From Henckelia pumila (lineage: Eukaryota > Streptophyta > Magnoliopsida > Lamiales > Gesneriaceae), in assembly GCF_033568475.1 (NCBI RefSeq), contig NC_133123.1, positions 189,943,821 through 190,007,820 on the forward strand: DNA of 64,000 nucleotides, given 5' to 3'. The notes below the pieces were generated by a model, which was not told the DNA's origin, made no database searches, and saw nothing but the letters and a program-made list of their open reading frames with translations. The number at the start of each line of letters is the position of its first letter. Position 1 is the stretch's first letter. Made by a program: the position numbers and the translations under genes. Below are positions 55,381-63,460 of this stretch, in pieces.

Positions 55381-56036
55381 GTGACACATCCCGAGACGTA
55401 TGCGCGCCCGCGCCTCCCTGATGTGCGCCCGCGCCTCCCTGACGTGCGCCCGCGCCTGACGGACAGAACTTCATGCGCACCCGCGCCTTCAAATTTTACA
55501 CACAGTTTGGCGTGTTGTGTGTGTGCGAGACTTTTTGATATTTTGGCATTATTTTCTATATTTTGAGTCTTTTAATTATACTAGAAAACTTTCTAGATGA
55601 TATCTTTGATATCTTTAGGCTATATTTTGCGTTATCTTTTATTTTTTGTAAACTATAAATACTTTTGTTTTATTTCATTAATAATAATTCAGATTCAGTT
55701 TATACAAAAATTATTGAAAATTCTCTCAAGAATTTTATTCAAAGCTTTGCTTTGTTCTTCAAATCAAACTTTCTCAGTTAATTACTTGGAAATGTTTGTC
55801 GATTGTTTCTCACTGAATATTGTCAAATACAAGTTTATCTGAAGGTTTTCTTTGGTTTCAATTGTTGTGGTTTCTGTTGTTAATCGTACCGTCGATTAAA
55901 GGTGGAAATCCAAAACCCTATCAATTTTACTTGTTTCAAAGATTGGGCAAAACTTTGAGTCTTTTGTTTATTGGTTAGAGGGTGCGATTCAAATTGTAAT
56001 CATGTTTGCTAATCTTACACAACAAGATTCATATCA
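55182..56036 (+). repeat. TE5 3' LTR
   Basis: 855 bp. The GC-rich repeat (55402-55490) is shorter by part of a unit than in the 5' copy. TATAAATA is at 55654-55661. It ends GATTCATATCA. Confidence 0.95.
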
Positions 56037-56385
56037 AGTTGTCTCCTAGGTTTATTGGTCCGTTTGAGATCTTAGAGAGCATTGGCGATTTGGCTTATCG
56101 TCTGGCTTTTCCACCGTATTTGTCCATATTCACGACGTGTTCCACGTATCTCTGTTGCAACGGTATGTGGCAGATCCGTCTCATATTCTGCAGCCGTCTG
56201 AAGTTCAGGTGGGTAATGATTTTACTTATGTAGAGAGACCTATTCGTATCCTGGATTATAAGGATAAGGTCTTGCGGAATAAAGTCATTCATCTGGTTTT
56301 AGTTCAGTGGCAGTGCCGAGGCACTGAAGAAGCCACTTGGGAGCTCGAAAGAAGGATGCGTACAGAACATCCTGAGTTGTTTTGA
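56037..56385 (+). pseudogene. TE3 integrase C-terminus with chromodomain-like tail
   Basis: Continues TE3 after TE5: LSPRFIGPFEILESIGDLAY, a frameshift near 56120, then HVSLLQRYVADPSHILQ, VERPIRILDYKDKVLRNKVI and [20 protein letters not shown] with a stop at 56383-56385. The aromatic and acidic pattern of the tail matches group II chromodomains of plant chromoviruses. These are thought to bias integration toward heterochromatin. Confidence 0.8.
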
Positions 56386-56517
56386 TTTCCTTTTTGAGTT
56401 GTATTTAGTTGTAAACTCTGTAAACGTTTGATTTGAATAAAGATGTTTCTGCATCTTGTTTTACATTCAGTACTTAAGATCTGATTTCAAGGACGAAATA
56501 TCTTAAGTGGGAGAGAA
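56386..56517 (+). other. TE3 3' non-coding region and polypurine tract
   Basis: Short 3' region ending AAGTGGGAGAGAA just before the LTR TG; the purine run is the plus-strand primer. No other site is seen. Confidence 0.65.
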
Positions 56518-57840
56518 TGTAGTAGCCCGAGCCCATTTTTAGTGAGTAATTGCTAATTAATCCAATTAACATGATTAAGGGAATGTCAATTGGATTAACG
56601 GAGCCCGAGAATAGACTCAGAATGATCAGAAATGGTCCGGAGGGTCAGGCAGAACGAAATCAACGTCCAGGGAACGGAAGCAACGTTCTGCAGCTGATGT
56701 CATCCGCGACATCAAACAATATTACATCATTGCTTATGCACTTGATGGGACATCGGAAGCAACGATGGGGATCGGAAGCAACGTTCTTCAGGCAGAACGG
56801 ACGAAACGATGAGGAACGGACGTTCCGTTTGTGGTCTATAAATAGGGGTGCCGAGATTCACATTTGAGCACACCAATCACCTCTTCTCTCTCGTTTCTTC
56901 AGCCTTTTAGCTTAGATCTAGGGCATTCTAGGCGTCCCATCGGGAATCCGGAAGTGGCGTAGCGATCCAGGTGTTGTAGCGGAGCTGTGGCCTAGTTTTG
57001 AGGCAATCAACAGCAAAGGACTGACGACGGACGCAGGTATAGCTTTTGCTTCCTAAAAATATTTAGGAGTATGCAATAGCTTAGTTAAGGCTTTTAAAGC
57101 ACTATAATGATGTTAGTATCATTTGGCATTGTAGTGCGGATTATAGGCGTAGACCTAGAGCTGGTAGAGCGCGCCTAGTATTTGAGGTTCAAAAGTATTG
57201 TTCGAGATATCCTGACTGAGTATGCATGTATTATGTGACTGCATGATTTATATGCCATGATTTTATGCTGCATACATTTGCATCTTGAGCTATCTCTTTT
57301 GAGATGTCTGTTAGTAGGGTTTACCCTATCCTGTTAGTGGATGGACTTCCATCGATTTGGGTCCCGCGTATCCACTGGTATTTTGGTATGTGAGCCACCT
57401 CCTAAAGCTACGGCACAGCGTACTACATACCAGGGTCCGGTCTGTCTTTGTTATCCGATTCTTGACCTCGAGTTGTAGGGTGTTCACTTTGCATGCATGT
57501 ATACTCATACTCTCGTGCTGAGCGTTTTATGCTCATGTCTCGTACTTTGTGTTTCTGGACACCCTATTCCATGGGGCAGGTTTGCGATTGGAGGAGGCGG
57601 GTGGAACCAAGAGGGGCTAGACAGTGGTTGACCAGCTGGAGCTTCGCCTAAGTTTATTGTTTGTATTGGGTTGTTACAGCGTTCGATTTGGTTGTATAAC
57701 TATTTGGATATTTGCAGATTCCTTTTCTTGGGATTGTATTAATATTTATTGCTTCCGCAGTTTATTTTGTTTACTGTTTGATTAAGTTAATTGCATGCCT
57801 AAGTTTTGTTTAGTAGGTGATCTCGGTAAGGGTCACTACA
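56518..57840 (+). repeat. TE3 3' LTR
   Basis: 1323 bp, uninterrupted, TGTAGTAGCCCGA...CACTACA. The TATA box is at 56838-56845. It served to define the TE4 insertion point in the 5' copy. Confidence 0.94.
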
Positions 57841-58000
57841 ATCTAGGCGACCGCTTAGGAAGATTTTGAGGAGTCTAGGAAGTGATTAGGAGGTCTAGAC
57901 GGTCAATTAATGCAATAACTCTCAGAAGCTTTAACTGTCTAAAAATCGGGTGGGCAACCCCTAGCTCCTAGGTGCCGCCTATTAGAACACTGTCTCTACA

Positions 58001-58283
58001 CGATATGCAACAATCTCGTCTCTTAAATAGATATGATTGTTTTCTTTTGATAGAGTCCTACAAGTAAAGTATTTAGTATTCAATAAGGTAACAAATCTTT
58101 AAATAAAAGATATGGACAATCGATTCAAATAATCATATCACTTAATTAAAGATAGTAATATTTATAAATAAGGATAAAAATGAGTCAAAGAAAGACAAAA
58201 CACAAAATTTAAATTTAGATCAAAGTGAAAAATAATTAAAGAGAATCCATGACTTGCAAGACAAGTCATATTTTCCTTTCAAG
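58001..58283. other. Right flank of the hAT cluster
   Basis: Continues the ancestral segment interrupted at 36213. On minus it has a TATA-like TATTTAAGAG at about 58020-58030, possibly part of an old LTR or promoter reading left (inference). No open frame. Confidence 0.35.
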
Positions 58284-58562
58284 CCTGAAAACGAGCTTCT
58301 TAACGAGGTGAACTCGAGTCAGGCTCGTTTAATATGATAAACGGGCTATTAACGAGCCGAGTTCGAGCCTTATGATAAAAGCTCGGACCGAGACTGACAT
58401 TGTTCGGCTCGACTTGGTTCATTTATATCCTTGACGAAAATATATAAAATTATGTAATAAACTTGTTCATATATTATATTACATACGCAACGCGTGTGCG
58501 TTTTCTAAAATAAATTAAGCACGTTAATCATATAAGTTTAGTTGTGGATCTATACTAAAGAG
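58284..58562 (+). repeat. Repeat copy B (partner at 20775-21045)
   Basis: Same orientation as copy A and similar over about 280 bp, including GCTCGTTTAATATGATAAAC and TCTATACTAAA. The TIR end (GGTTCATTTATATCC) is present but the left half of that transposon is absent here. Confidence 0.65.
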
Positions 58563-58563
58563 C

Positions 58564-58699
58564 TTTGTTATGTTGTCCACCAACTATGCTCAACTTTGTG
58601 CCCACCATGTACAATAGGTGAGTTGACTAGTATAATATGTGAGTTGACTTGTACATGGTGGGCAAAGAGTTGGACATGGTTGGTGGACAACATAACAAA
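58564..58699. repeat. Long imperfect hairpin, 51-nt arms
   Basis: The left arm (58564-58614) starts TTTGTTATGTTGTCCACCAA and ends CCCACCATGTACAA. The right arm (58649-58699) is its inverted copy with about six mismatches. The 34-nt loop itself has a 10-bp direct repeat GTGAGTTGAC. It may be a small MITE or a source of small RNAs. The 63-codon frame across it (58542-58733) follows from the inverted repeat and is not called. Confidence 0.8.
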
Positions 58700-59004
58700 A
58701 CTTCATAATTTAAAGTTTAAAATTAATTTATGATTATGATTACGGTTCCACATACGATACGATTTGAGTTATGTTCCAATTAATATGCTTAATTTTCTCT
58801 GTTCTATATGTGATCATTTAAATAAAATTAAAAGTGATATGAAATACATTCATATAAAATTATATTAATAAAATATAAAAAATTATAAATAAAAATAAAA
58901 AATTTAAATGAACAAAGAGATATTTATGAGGTCTACTTAAAAATTTATATATTTACATAAAACTAAGAGTGATGATAAATTTCATTAAATTAAAAAATTT
59001 ATTA
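58700..59004. other. AT-rich intergenic sequence
   Basis: Nothing recognised apart from the left duplication TTTGTAAC of the next hAT element at its end (59005-59012). Confidence 0.4.
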
Positions 59005-59012
59005 TTTGTAAC

Positions 59013-59590
59013 TATACATGTTAAAAATGGTCGGCGGGGCGGGGCGGCCCGCAACCCGCCTTTAGGCGGGGCGGGTCTCAAAATACTCAACCCAACCCAA
59101 TCCAACCCGCCTTGGGCGGCAGGTTGGGCGGGCCGGCCCGCCTAATTTTTTATTAATTTTTTTAAAATAAATGTTATTATTTTAATTAAAAAAAATTATA
59201 AAAACACTTAAAATTCTAAGAAAATAAAAAATAAAATTTAATCAAATAGTTTAATCAATATTATAAAGTATTACTATGAAAAATTAATAATATATAAAAT
59301 TAATTAGTAAAATAAAATATGAAACAATTAAAAAAAATACTAAATATTTAATTATCATCAAAATTCATTCAAAATAAGTTCAATAAAACTAAAAAATATG
59401 TATAAAAAACACTAAAGAATACAATTTTGCAAAAAAAAAAATAATAAAAAATTTGGCGGGCCACCCGCCCTAACCCGCGGCACGCGCGGGCTCACCTTGT
59501 TTGGCCCGCCTCCAAACGGGCTAAGATTTGCCCAATCCAATCCAACCCATTTCTATGGCGAGGCGGGCTCAGCTCATTTTGACAAGTCTA
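59013..59590. mobile_element. Non-autonomous hAT element with GGCGGG-rich ends
   Basis: The perfect 8-bp duplication TTTGTAAC (59005-59012, 59591-59598) flanks it. Ends TATACATGTTAAAA and, inverted, TAGACTTGTCAAAA form the TIRs. Subterminal regions are rich in GGCGGG/CCCGCC (59030-59140 and 59455-59580), and the centre is AT-rich. Size is 578 bp. There is no coding sequence. Confidence 0.88.
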
Positions 59591-59700
59591 TTTGTAACTA
59601 GTAATAAAAATGAAGCGAATTAAACAAAATATGGTAAATTGAGCAAAATAATAAACAGAAACAGTCGGAAAAAAATAGAAAGAGATGGTCCCAGTTTCGT

Positions 59701-59966
59701 GGGCTAATTGCATCCACACCCCATGTGAAAAGTCTAAAAGGCATAAAACTCCATGTGTAAAATTAATAGCATGTTAGACCCTATGTTTTAAAAAAATTAG
59801 CATAAAAACTCCTATGAGAGGGTATAAATGTGCCCGAGTTTGTATAACATAGGGGTGAAATATGCTACATTATAAAAAACTCAGGGATGCATTAACCTAT
59901 TTAATATTTCTTAAGGGATTTTATGCCTTTTAGACTTTTCACAGAGGGTGTGGATGCAATTACCCC
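59701..59966. mobile_element. Mutator-like MITE upstream of the AGP gene
   Basis: 266 bp flanked by the perfect 9-bp duplication CAGTTTCGT (59692-59700, 59967-59975), the length expected for Mutator-like transposition. The TIRs are about 50 bp (GGGCTAATTGCATCCACACC at left; GGGGTAATTGCATCCACACC inverted at right), nearly perfect. No open frame. It lies about 0.9 kb upstream of the AGP start codon. Confidence 0.88.
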
Positions 59967-59975
59967 CAGTTTCGT

Positions 59976-60733
59976 TTATTGTTTTCTTCAAAATTAAAAT
60001 ATTCCCAAGCGTCATTTTTTTAATTTTAATTTTTTAGAAGAGCATGGTCATTCAATGAATCTTCAATGAAATTACTTATTTAATTCTCAAATTAAAAAAT
60101 GGAAAAGTATTTTAAAAAAAATAAAAAAATAGCGAACTATTCTTTGGACGAATACAGAATGCACCATAAGTTGGCTATTATTGTTTAACGACAATAATTC
60201 CATGAATTCATAATAATTTAGGCCCTAATCTATTACTTATTTATACCATATTTCATAATCATCATCACACACCTTTTAAGAGCTAAACGAGCTTCATATA
60301 ATTGACCTTGTTTAATGCATAAAATGATAAAAATATGACACACACAAACATAATTATAATTAAATAAACTGCCTTTATTTATTTTAGAACAAATAATATT
60401 TATGTGACTATACCCTAGATTTATCCCAAAGTATTATCATAAATTATGCTATACACAAATCACACGGTAAACGCGGTTTTCCTTGCACATTCATCCAATC
60501 AAAAATGGGAAATCCTTAATTCGGAAGCGTTTTACAGCTATTACAAAAACCGTGTTGTGTTTTTACACACGAAATCTGGAAATTAGTTTATTTAATTTAC
60601 TTTCTCACTTAATTTCTTTATTTTGAAAAAAAAAAAAAAAACACTTTCATCGCATCTCCACCGTCCACGTACAATCGGACGGTCAATATGATCGGATCTC
60701 CTCTGACAACGTAAGACACCTGTAACTCCTCCC
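59976..60733 (+). other. Upstream region of the AGP gene
   Basis: AT-rich, with an A-run at 60628-60643. Likely holds the distal promoter. No specific regulatory site is claimed apart from the TATA box listed next. Confidence 0.45.
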
Positions 60734-60741
60734 TATAAATA
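60734..60741 (+). promoter_or_regulatory. TATA box of the AGP gene
   Basis: TATAAATA in CCTCCCTATAAATACCCCG. It lies 127 bp before the ATG, so transcription should begin near 60765, giving a leader of about 100 nt that is rich in C and T. Confidence 0.8.
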
Positions 60742-60867
60742 CCCCGTCGAGCCCTTCCTCGTACTCACACAAAGCACTTCCTCCCTCTAAAACGTTTCCC
60801 TTTCTCTCACTAGACTCCTTTTTGCTTTTCGCGACTTAGCGTTCCCCCCAAGCTTTCTCCGGCTCCA

Positions 60868-61257
60868 ATGGCGGTCTCTAGGGTTTTCTGCCTCTTGACG
60901 GTGGCGTTTTTTGTCAGCTGCGTCGCCGCGAGATCGCCCTCCCCCGCTCCAGCTCCGTCGCCCGTCGCTACGGAACCTCCGAGTCACGCACCGGCCTCCG
61001 CCCCTGTACCTGCTCCAGCATACTCCCCCGACATCCCTCCGCCGGCTTCTTCTCCTTCACCTCCTCATACCTACTCGCCGCCCTCTCCTCCTCCGGCAGT
61101 CACCCCCAGTGGCGGTGCTTCGCCATCGCCGTCTACTGAATTGCCTCCGTCCTCCGACGTGGCTCCAGCGCCAGCCAAAAACAGTGCCGTAACTAACGTT
61201 CTAGGTTTTGTGTCCGCCGCTGCCGGTGTCATCCTGGCCGTCTCATTGGTGGCGTGA
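60868..61257 (+). CDS. Classical arabinogalactan protein (AGP), GPI-anchored
   Basis: A 129-residue intronless gene. Residues 1-21 form a signal peptide (MAVSRVFCLLTVAFFVSCVA, cleaved after Ala-Ala). Residues 22-103 are rich in Pro, Ala, Ser and Thr with many Ala-Pro, Ser-Pro and Pro-Ala pairs (RSPSPAPAPSPVATEPPSHA), which are known sites for proline hydroxylation and type II arabinogalactan addition. Some Ser-Pro-Pro runs are extensin-like but short. Residues 108-129 are hydrophobic after a KNSA region near 104-107, as for a GPI-anchor signal (likely omega Asn105 or Ser106). The product is expected at the outer plasma membrane and wall, with roles in growth or signalling that the sequence cannot specify. 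The start is the first ATG after the TATA box. Confidence 0.92.
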   Translation: MAVSRVFCLLTVAFFVSCVAARSPSPAPAPSPVATEPPSHAPASAPVPAPAYSPDIPPPASSPSPPHTYSPPSPPPAVTPSGGASPSPSTELPPSSDVAPAPAKNSAVTNVLGFVSAAAGVILAVSLVA

Positions 61258-61450
61258 ATGGCCCCGGAGTTTTCAATTCGAGGATTTATTTTACAATATA
61301 TATTGCATTTTATTTTTTTGTTTTTATTTTTGAGCAGATGTTTATGGGACTGATTAGTGGTTTAATTATTAGAGATCCATTTATTTGTTTGTAATAGTTT
61401 GTTGAATGCTGAAGCTATGCTTATTTTAGCGCAATTTTTCACTATTTACT
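61258..61450 (+). other. Presumed 3' UTR of the AGP gene
   Basis: T-rich with TTTGTAATAG and TTGAATGC-type stretches typical of plant 3' ends near 61388-61410. The exact poly(A) site cannot be read. Confidence 0.5.
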
Positions 61451-62351
61451 AGCATTTCGAAAACCACTTTTGTCCAAATTCCAAAATAGTGGATGAAGAA
61501 TAAATTTATAAGCGATAATTTAACATTTTAACATTTTATAAAAATGTATAAATTTTAAAAAACTGATAGTAAATCAAAAGAATGATGGAATTATTTTACA
61601 AAAAATTTAAAAGAATTATTAATATTTTCTCCTTACAACAACATTGGAAGGAAACAAAAAAGAAGGAAGAATTTTGATAAGAAATGGTGCTTAAATATGA
61701 CTATTAAATTCCCATATATCGACCTCTCAGTTTTTGTTTTTGTTTTTTTAATTGAGTTGTGGGGAGTAATTGTTACATGTAGATCCCGAACCTCAGATTT
61801 TATGTGATAATTGGTTTCAAATATATTTCAAACCAGTAAAAAAGTCGGATCTAATTTAGATGAGTCCTGAGTTGTAGTCTATTCAGTTTTTTGTTTTTTT
61901 AAATTACTATGTAGTTTTTTTTTTTTACTTTTCAGTCTATCAAAGTTCAACCTTTCCATATTGAAAGCCCAACTCACATCCTTAATTCTAGGACATACCT
62001 TCATTAAATAGTCAAATGATTTGTACATTTTTTTATGATAATATATAATTTATTACATTAAATTGAAACTAATAACTACGTCATTTTTGGATCCGTCCCC
62101 AAATTCATATGCCAAATTCCCAATTTTTTGGAATGTATTCTATAGGATAGAACTATGGGAATTTCTTTGGCGAAAGGTGAAAAGGAAATGGTCTTATTCA
62201 CAAGAATAAAGGGAAACAAGCTTGAGAAGTACACTCTAAAAAGTAAAATATCCACACGAGAAAAAAAAATCATGCTCAAAATTGTAAAATTAATGTATGA
62301 TTTGAAGGTGAGTAAAACATTCAAGTTATTTAATCCCAATCATTATATATA
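61451..62351. other. Intergenic sequence downstream of the AGP gene
   Basis: AT-rich. A 66-codon Lys-rich frame at 62155-62355 lacks any domain and ends inside the Helitron end, so it is not called. Confidence 0.4.
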
Positions 62352-62585
62352 CTAGTGTATTGGTGCACGCGTTGCGTGCTTATATAATATTTTTGTAATT
62401 AATTTGATTTATATTTAAATAAGAAAAATATTATAGTTGTAAAAATTACTTAGGGACTATCTGTAATTTGAAATATCGAAATTTTAAAAAAAACAAAAAA
62501 AAAAAGTATAATATCTATATCACATAAGGGCAATTTTGACAAAACAAAAGATGGTGTTGGGAAAGATTCTTTATACATAGGGAGA
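62352..62585 (-). mobile_element. Mini-Helitron (234 bp)
   Basis: Read on minus: it starts TCTCCCTATGTATAAAG (from 62585) and ends with the hairpin GCACGC-AAC-GCGTGC, nine more bases (ACCAATACA) and CTAG (62352-62355). The flanks are A before and T after, with no duplication. A 5' TC start, a 3' hairpin close to CTRR and insertion between A and T are the Helitron hallmarks. Too short to encode anything, so it would need RepHel from elsewhere. Confidence 0.72.
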
Positions 62586-62838
62586 TATATATATATATTT
62601 TAAAAAAACGTGAAATTTGAACAAATCATCTATCAAATTCTCCCAGAATCATGTGGGACATGCCCAGCCGTTGGTGGCATTAGTTCAGGCCCAACCATTT
62701 GTCTCTTCTTATGGGCCGAGTGATAACGGCCCAGAAATTGGAGGTTATTGTATGTAATAAAGTGTAATCTGGGCGTGTAGCCCAAAACGGGTGACGTCTC
62801 TCCTTTCCCTATGGAGACCGTATATAATTTCAAGATGG
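62586..62838. other. Intergenic sequence
   Basis: Nothing recognised. The 66-codon minus frame (62633-62833) has no domain. Confidence 0.35.
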
Positions 62839-62846
62839 ATTATGAT

Positions 62847-63452
62847 TAGACATGGCCGAAGGCCGAGTCTAACCCGGAACTGGCCCGTGGTCAATAGATC
62901 GGTAACCAGATCAATTGGTTTGGCTCGAAACCGTGAACGGATCGGCCATTAGGCGGTCCGGTTATGGTTTACGGATGGCAAACCCGTCGACCCATTGGGT
63001 TGGACAGGTTGACTCGGTGGGTCAGCTCTTTTTTAAAAAAATTATTAATATATATATTAAATATATAATGAATGGATGTGATTGAATATAATGAAAATGA
63101 AATATATATTTTTTTATATAAAATGTTAAAAGTTGAAATGTTATATATTTTTTATTGAATAAATGTAACATATTTTATTTTAATAAAAAATGAAATATTT
63201 GATAGAGTTTTTATAAAGTTAATTGTGTAAACTTTTATTTTTTAAATTCATTATTTATTCTTTAAATATTTATTTAAAAATAATTTTAAAAAAAATACAA
63301 GGTCGGACCGGACCCAAACCCGAACCGGAACTGCCAGTTCCACGAACCGGACAGTAACGGGCCACGGACGGACCAGTTAAAGCTTAAGGGTCGGTCTTTT
63401 GTTGAACAAAATCCGACGTGTCCAACCCTGACTCGAGCAGTGGCCAAATCTA
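62847..63452. mobile_element. Non-autonomous hAT element
   Basis: Flanked by the perfect 8-bp duplication ATTATGAT (62839-62846, 63453-63460). TIRs are TAGACATGGCC and, inverted, TAGATTTGGCC. Subterminal GGCC/CCGG/GGTCGG-rich sequence surrounds an AT-rich centre. It is 606 bp with no coding sequence. The design is like the hAT element at 59013 but the sequence is different. Confidence 0.88.
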
Positions 63453-63460
63453 ATTATGAT

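Larger units (their letters stand above)
51260..56036 (+). mobile_element. TE5: reduced non-autonomous LTR retrotransposon inside TE3 integrase
   Basis: 4777 bp with LTRs 51260-52146 (887 bp) and 55182-56036 (855 bp), a perfect AGTTG duplication (51255-51259, 56037-56041) and 11-bp terminal inverted repeats (TGATATGAATC / GATTCATATCA). The interior is only about 3.0 kb. It holds a gag-like frame and a shrunken, altered pol frame, with no recognisable protease. This suggests a derivative that depends on proteins of a gypsy-type partner (inference). Confidence 0.92.
36594..57840 (+). mobile_element. TE3: Tekay/Del-like chromovirus, carrying TE4 and TE5
   Basis: The LTRs start TGTAGTAGCCCGA and end GGTCACTACA. 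The perfect duplication ATCTA lies at 36589-36593 and 57841-57845. The 5' LTR is split by TE4 (37380-46586) and the integrase by TE5 (51260-56036). Own length is about 7.25 kb. The primer site is of the initiator tRNA-Met type, and the integrase ends in a chromodomain-like region. LTR divergence is visibly higher than in TE4 or TE5, which agrees with its being their host. Confidence 0.92.
36222..57992. mobile_element. Non-autonomous hAT transposon, split by a chromovirus insertion
   Basis: The left end CAATGTTCTAA (36222) and right end TTAGAACACTG (57992) are inverted repeats with one mismatch. A perfect 8-bp duplication TCTCTACA flanks them (36214-36221, 57993-58000), the hAT signature. Own sequence is 36222-36593 plus 57846-57992, about 519 bp. 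GC-rich subterminal bases (GGGCGG, GGCGGCCGCCCAGGCGG) sit near the left end and related ones near the right. No transposase is encoded. TE3 lies inside. Confidence 0.9.

Noticed and set aside
1..56036. Possibility that some RT/gag regions are endogenous pararetroviruses
   Set aside because: Each set has LTRs, primer site, integrase and target duplications, and no movement-protein-like region was seen. They fit Ty3/gypsy elements.
58020..58030. Minus-strand TATA-like TATTTAAGAG as part of a Copia LTR
   Set aside because: No TG/CA ends, primer site or partner LTR could be found; kept only as a possibility in the flank entries.
58470..58510. ACGCAACGCGTGTGCG hairpin in repeat copy B as a Helitron 3' end
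   Set aside because: The bases after it (TTTTCTAAAA) do not give a CTRR end followed by T, and no matching 5' end is visible.
60911..61192. 93-codon frame overlapping the AGP gene in another phase, plus a minus-strand frame at 60787-60987
   Set aside because: Both are shadows of the GC-rich AGP coding sequence, which alone has a signal peptide, AGP region and GPI signal.
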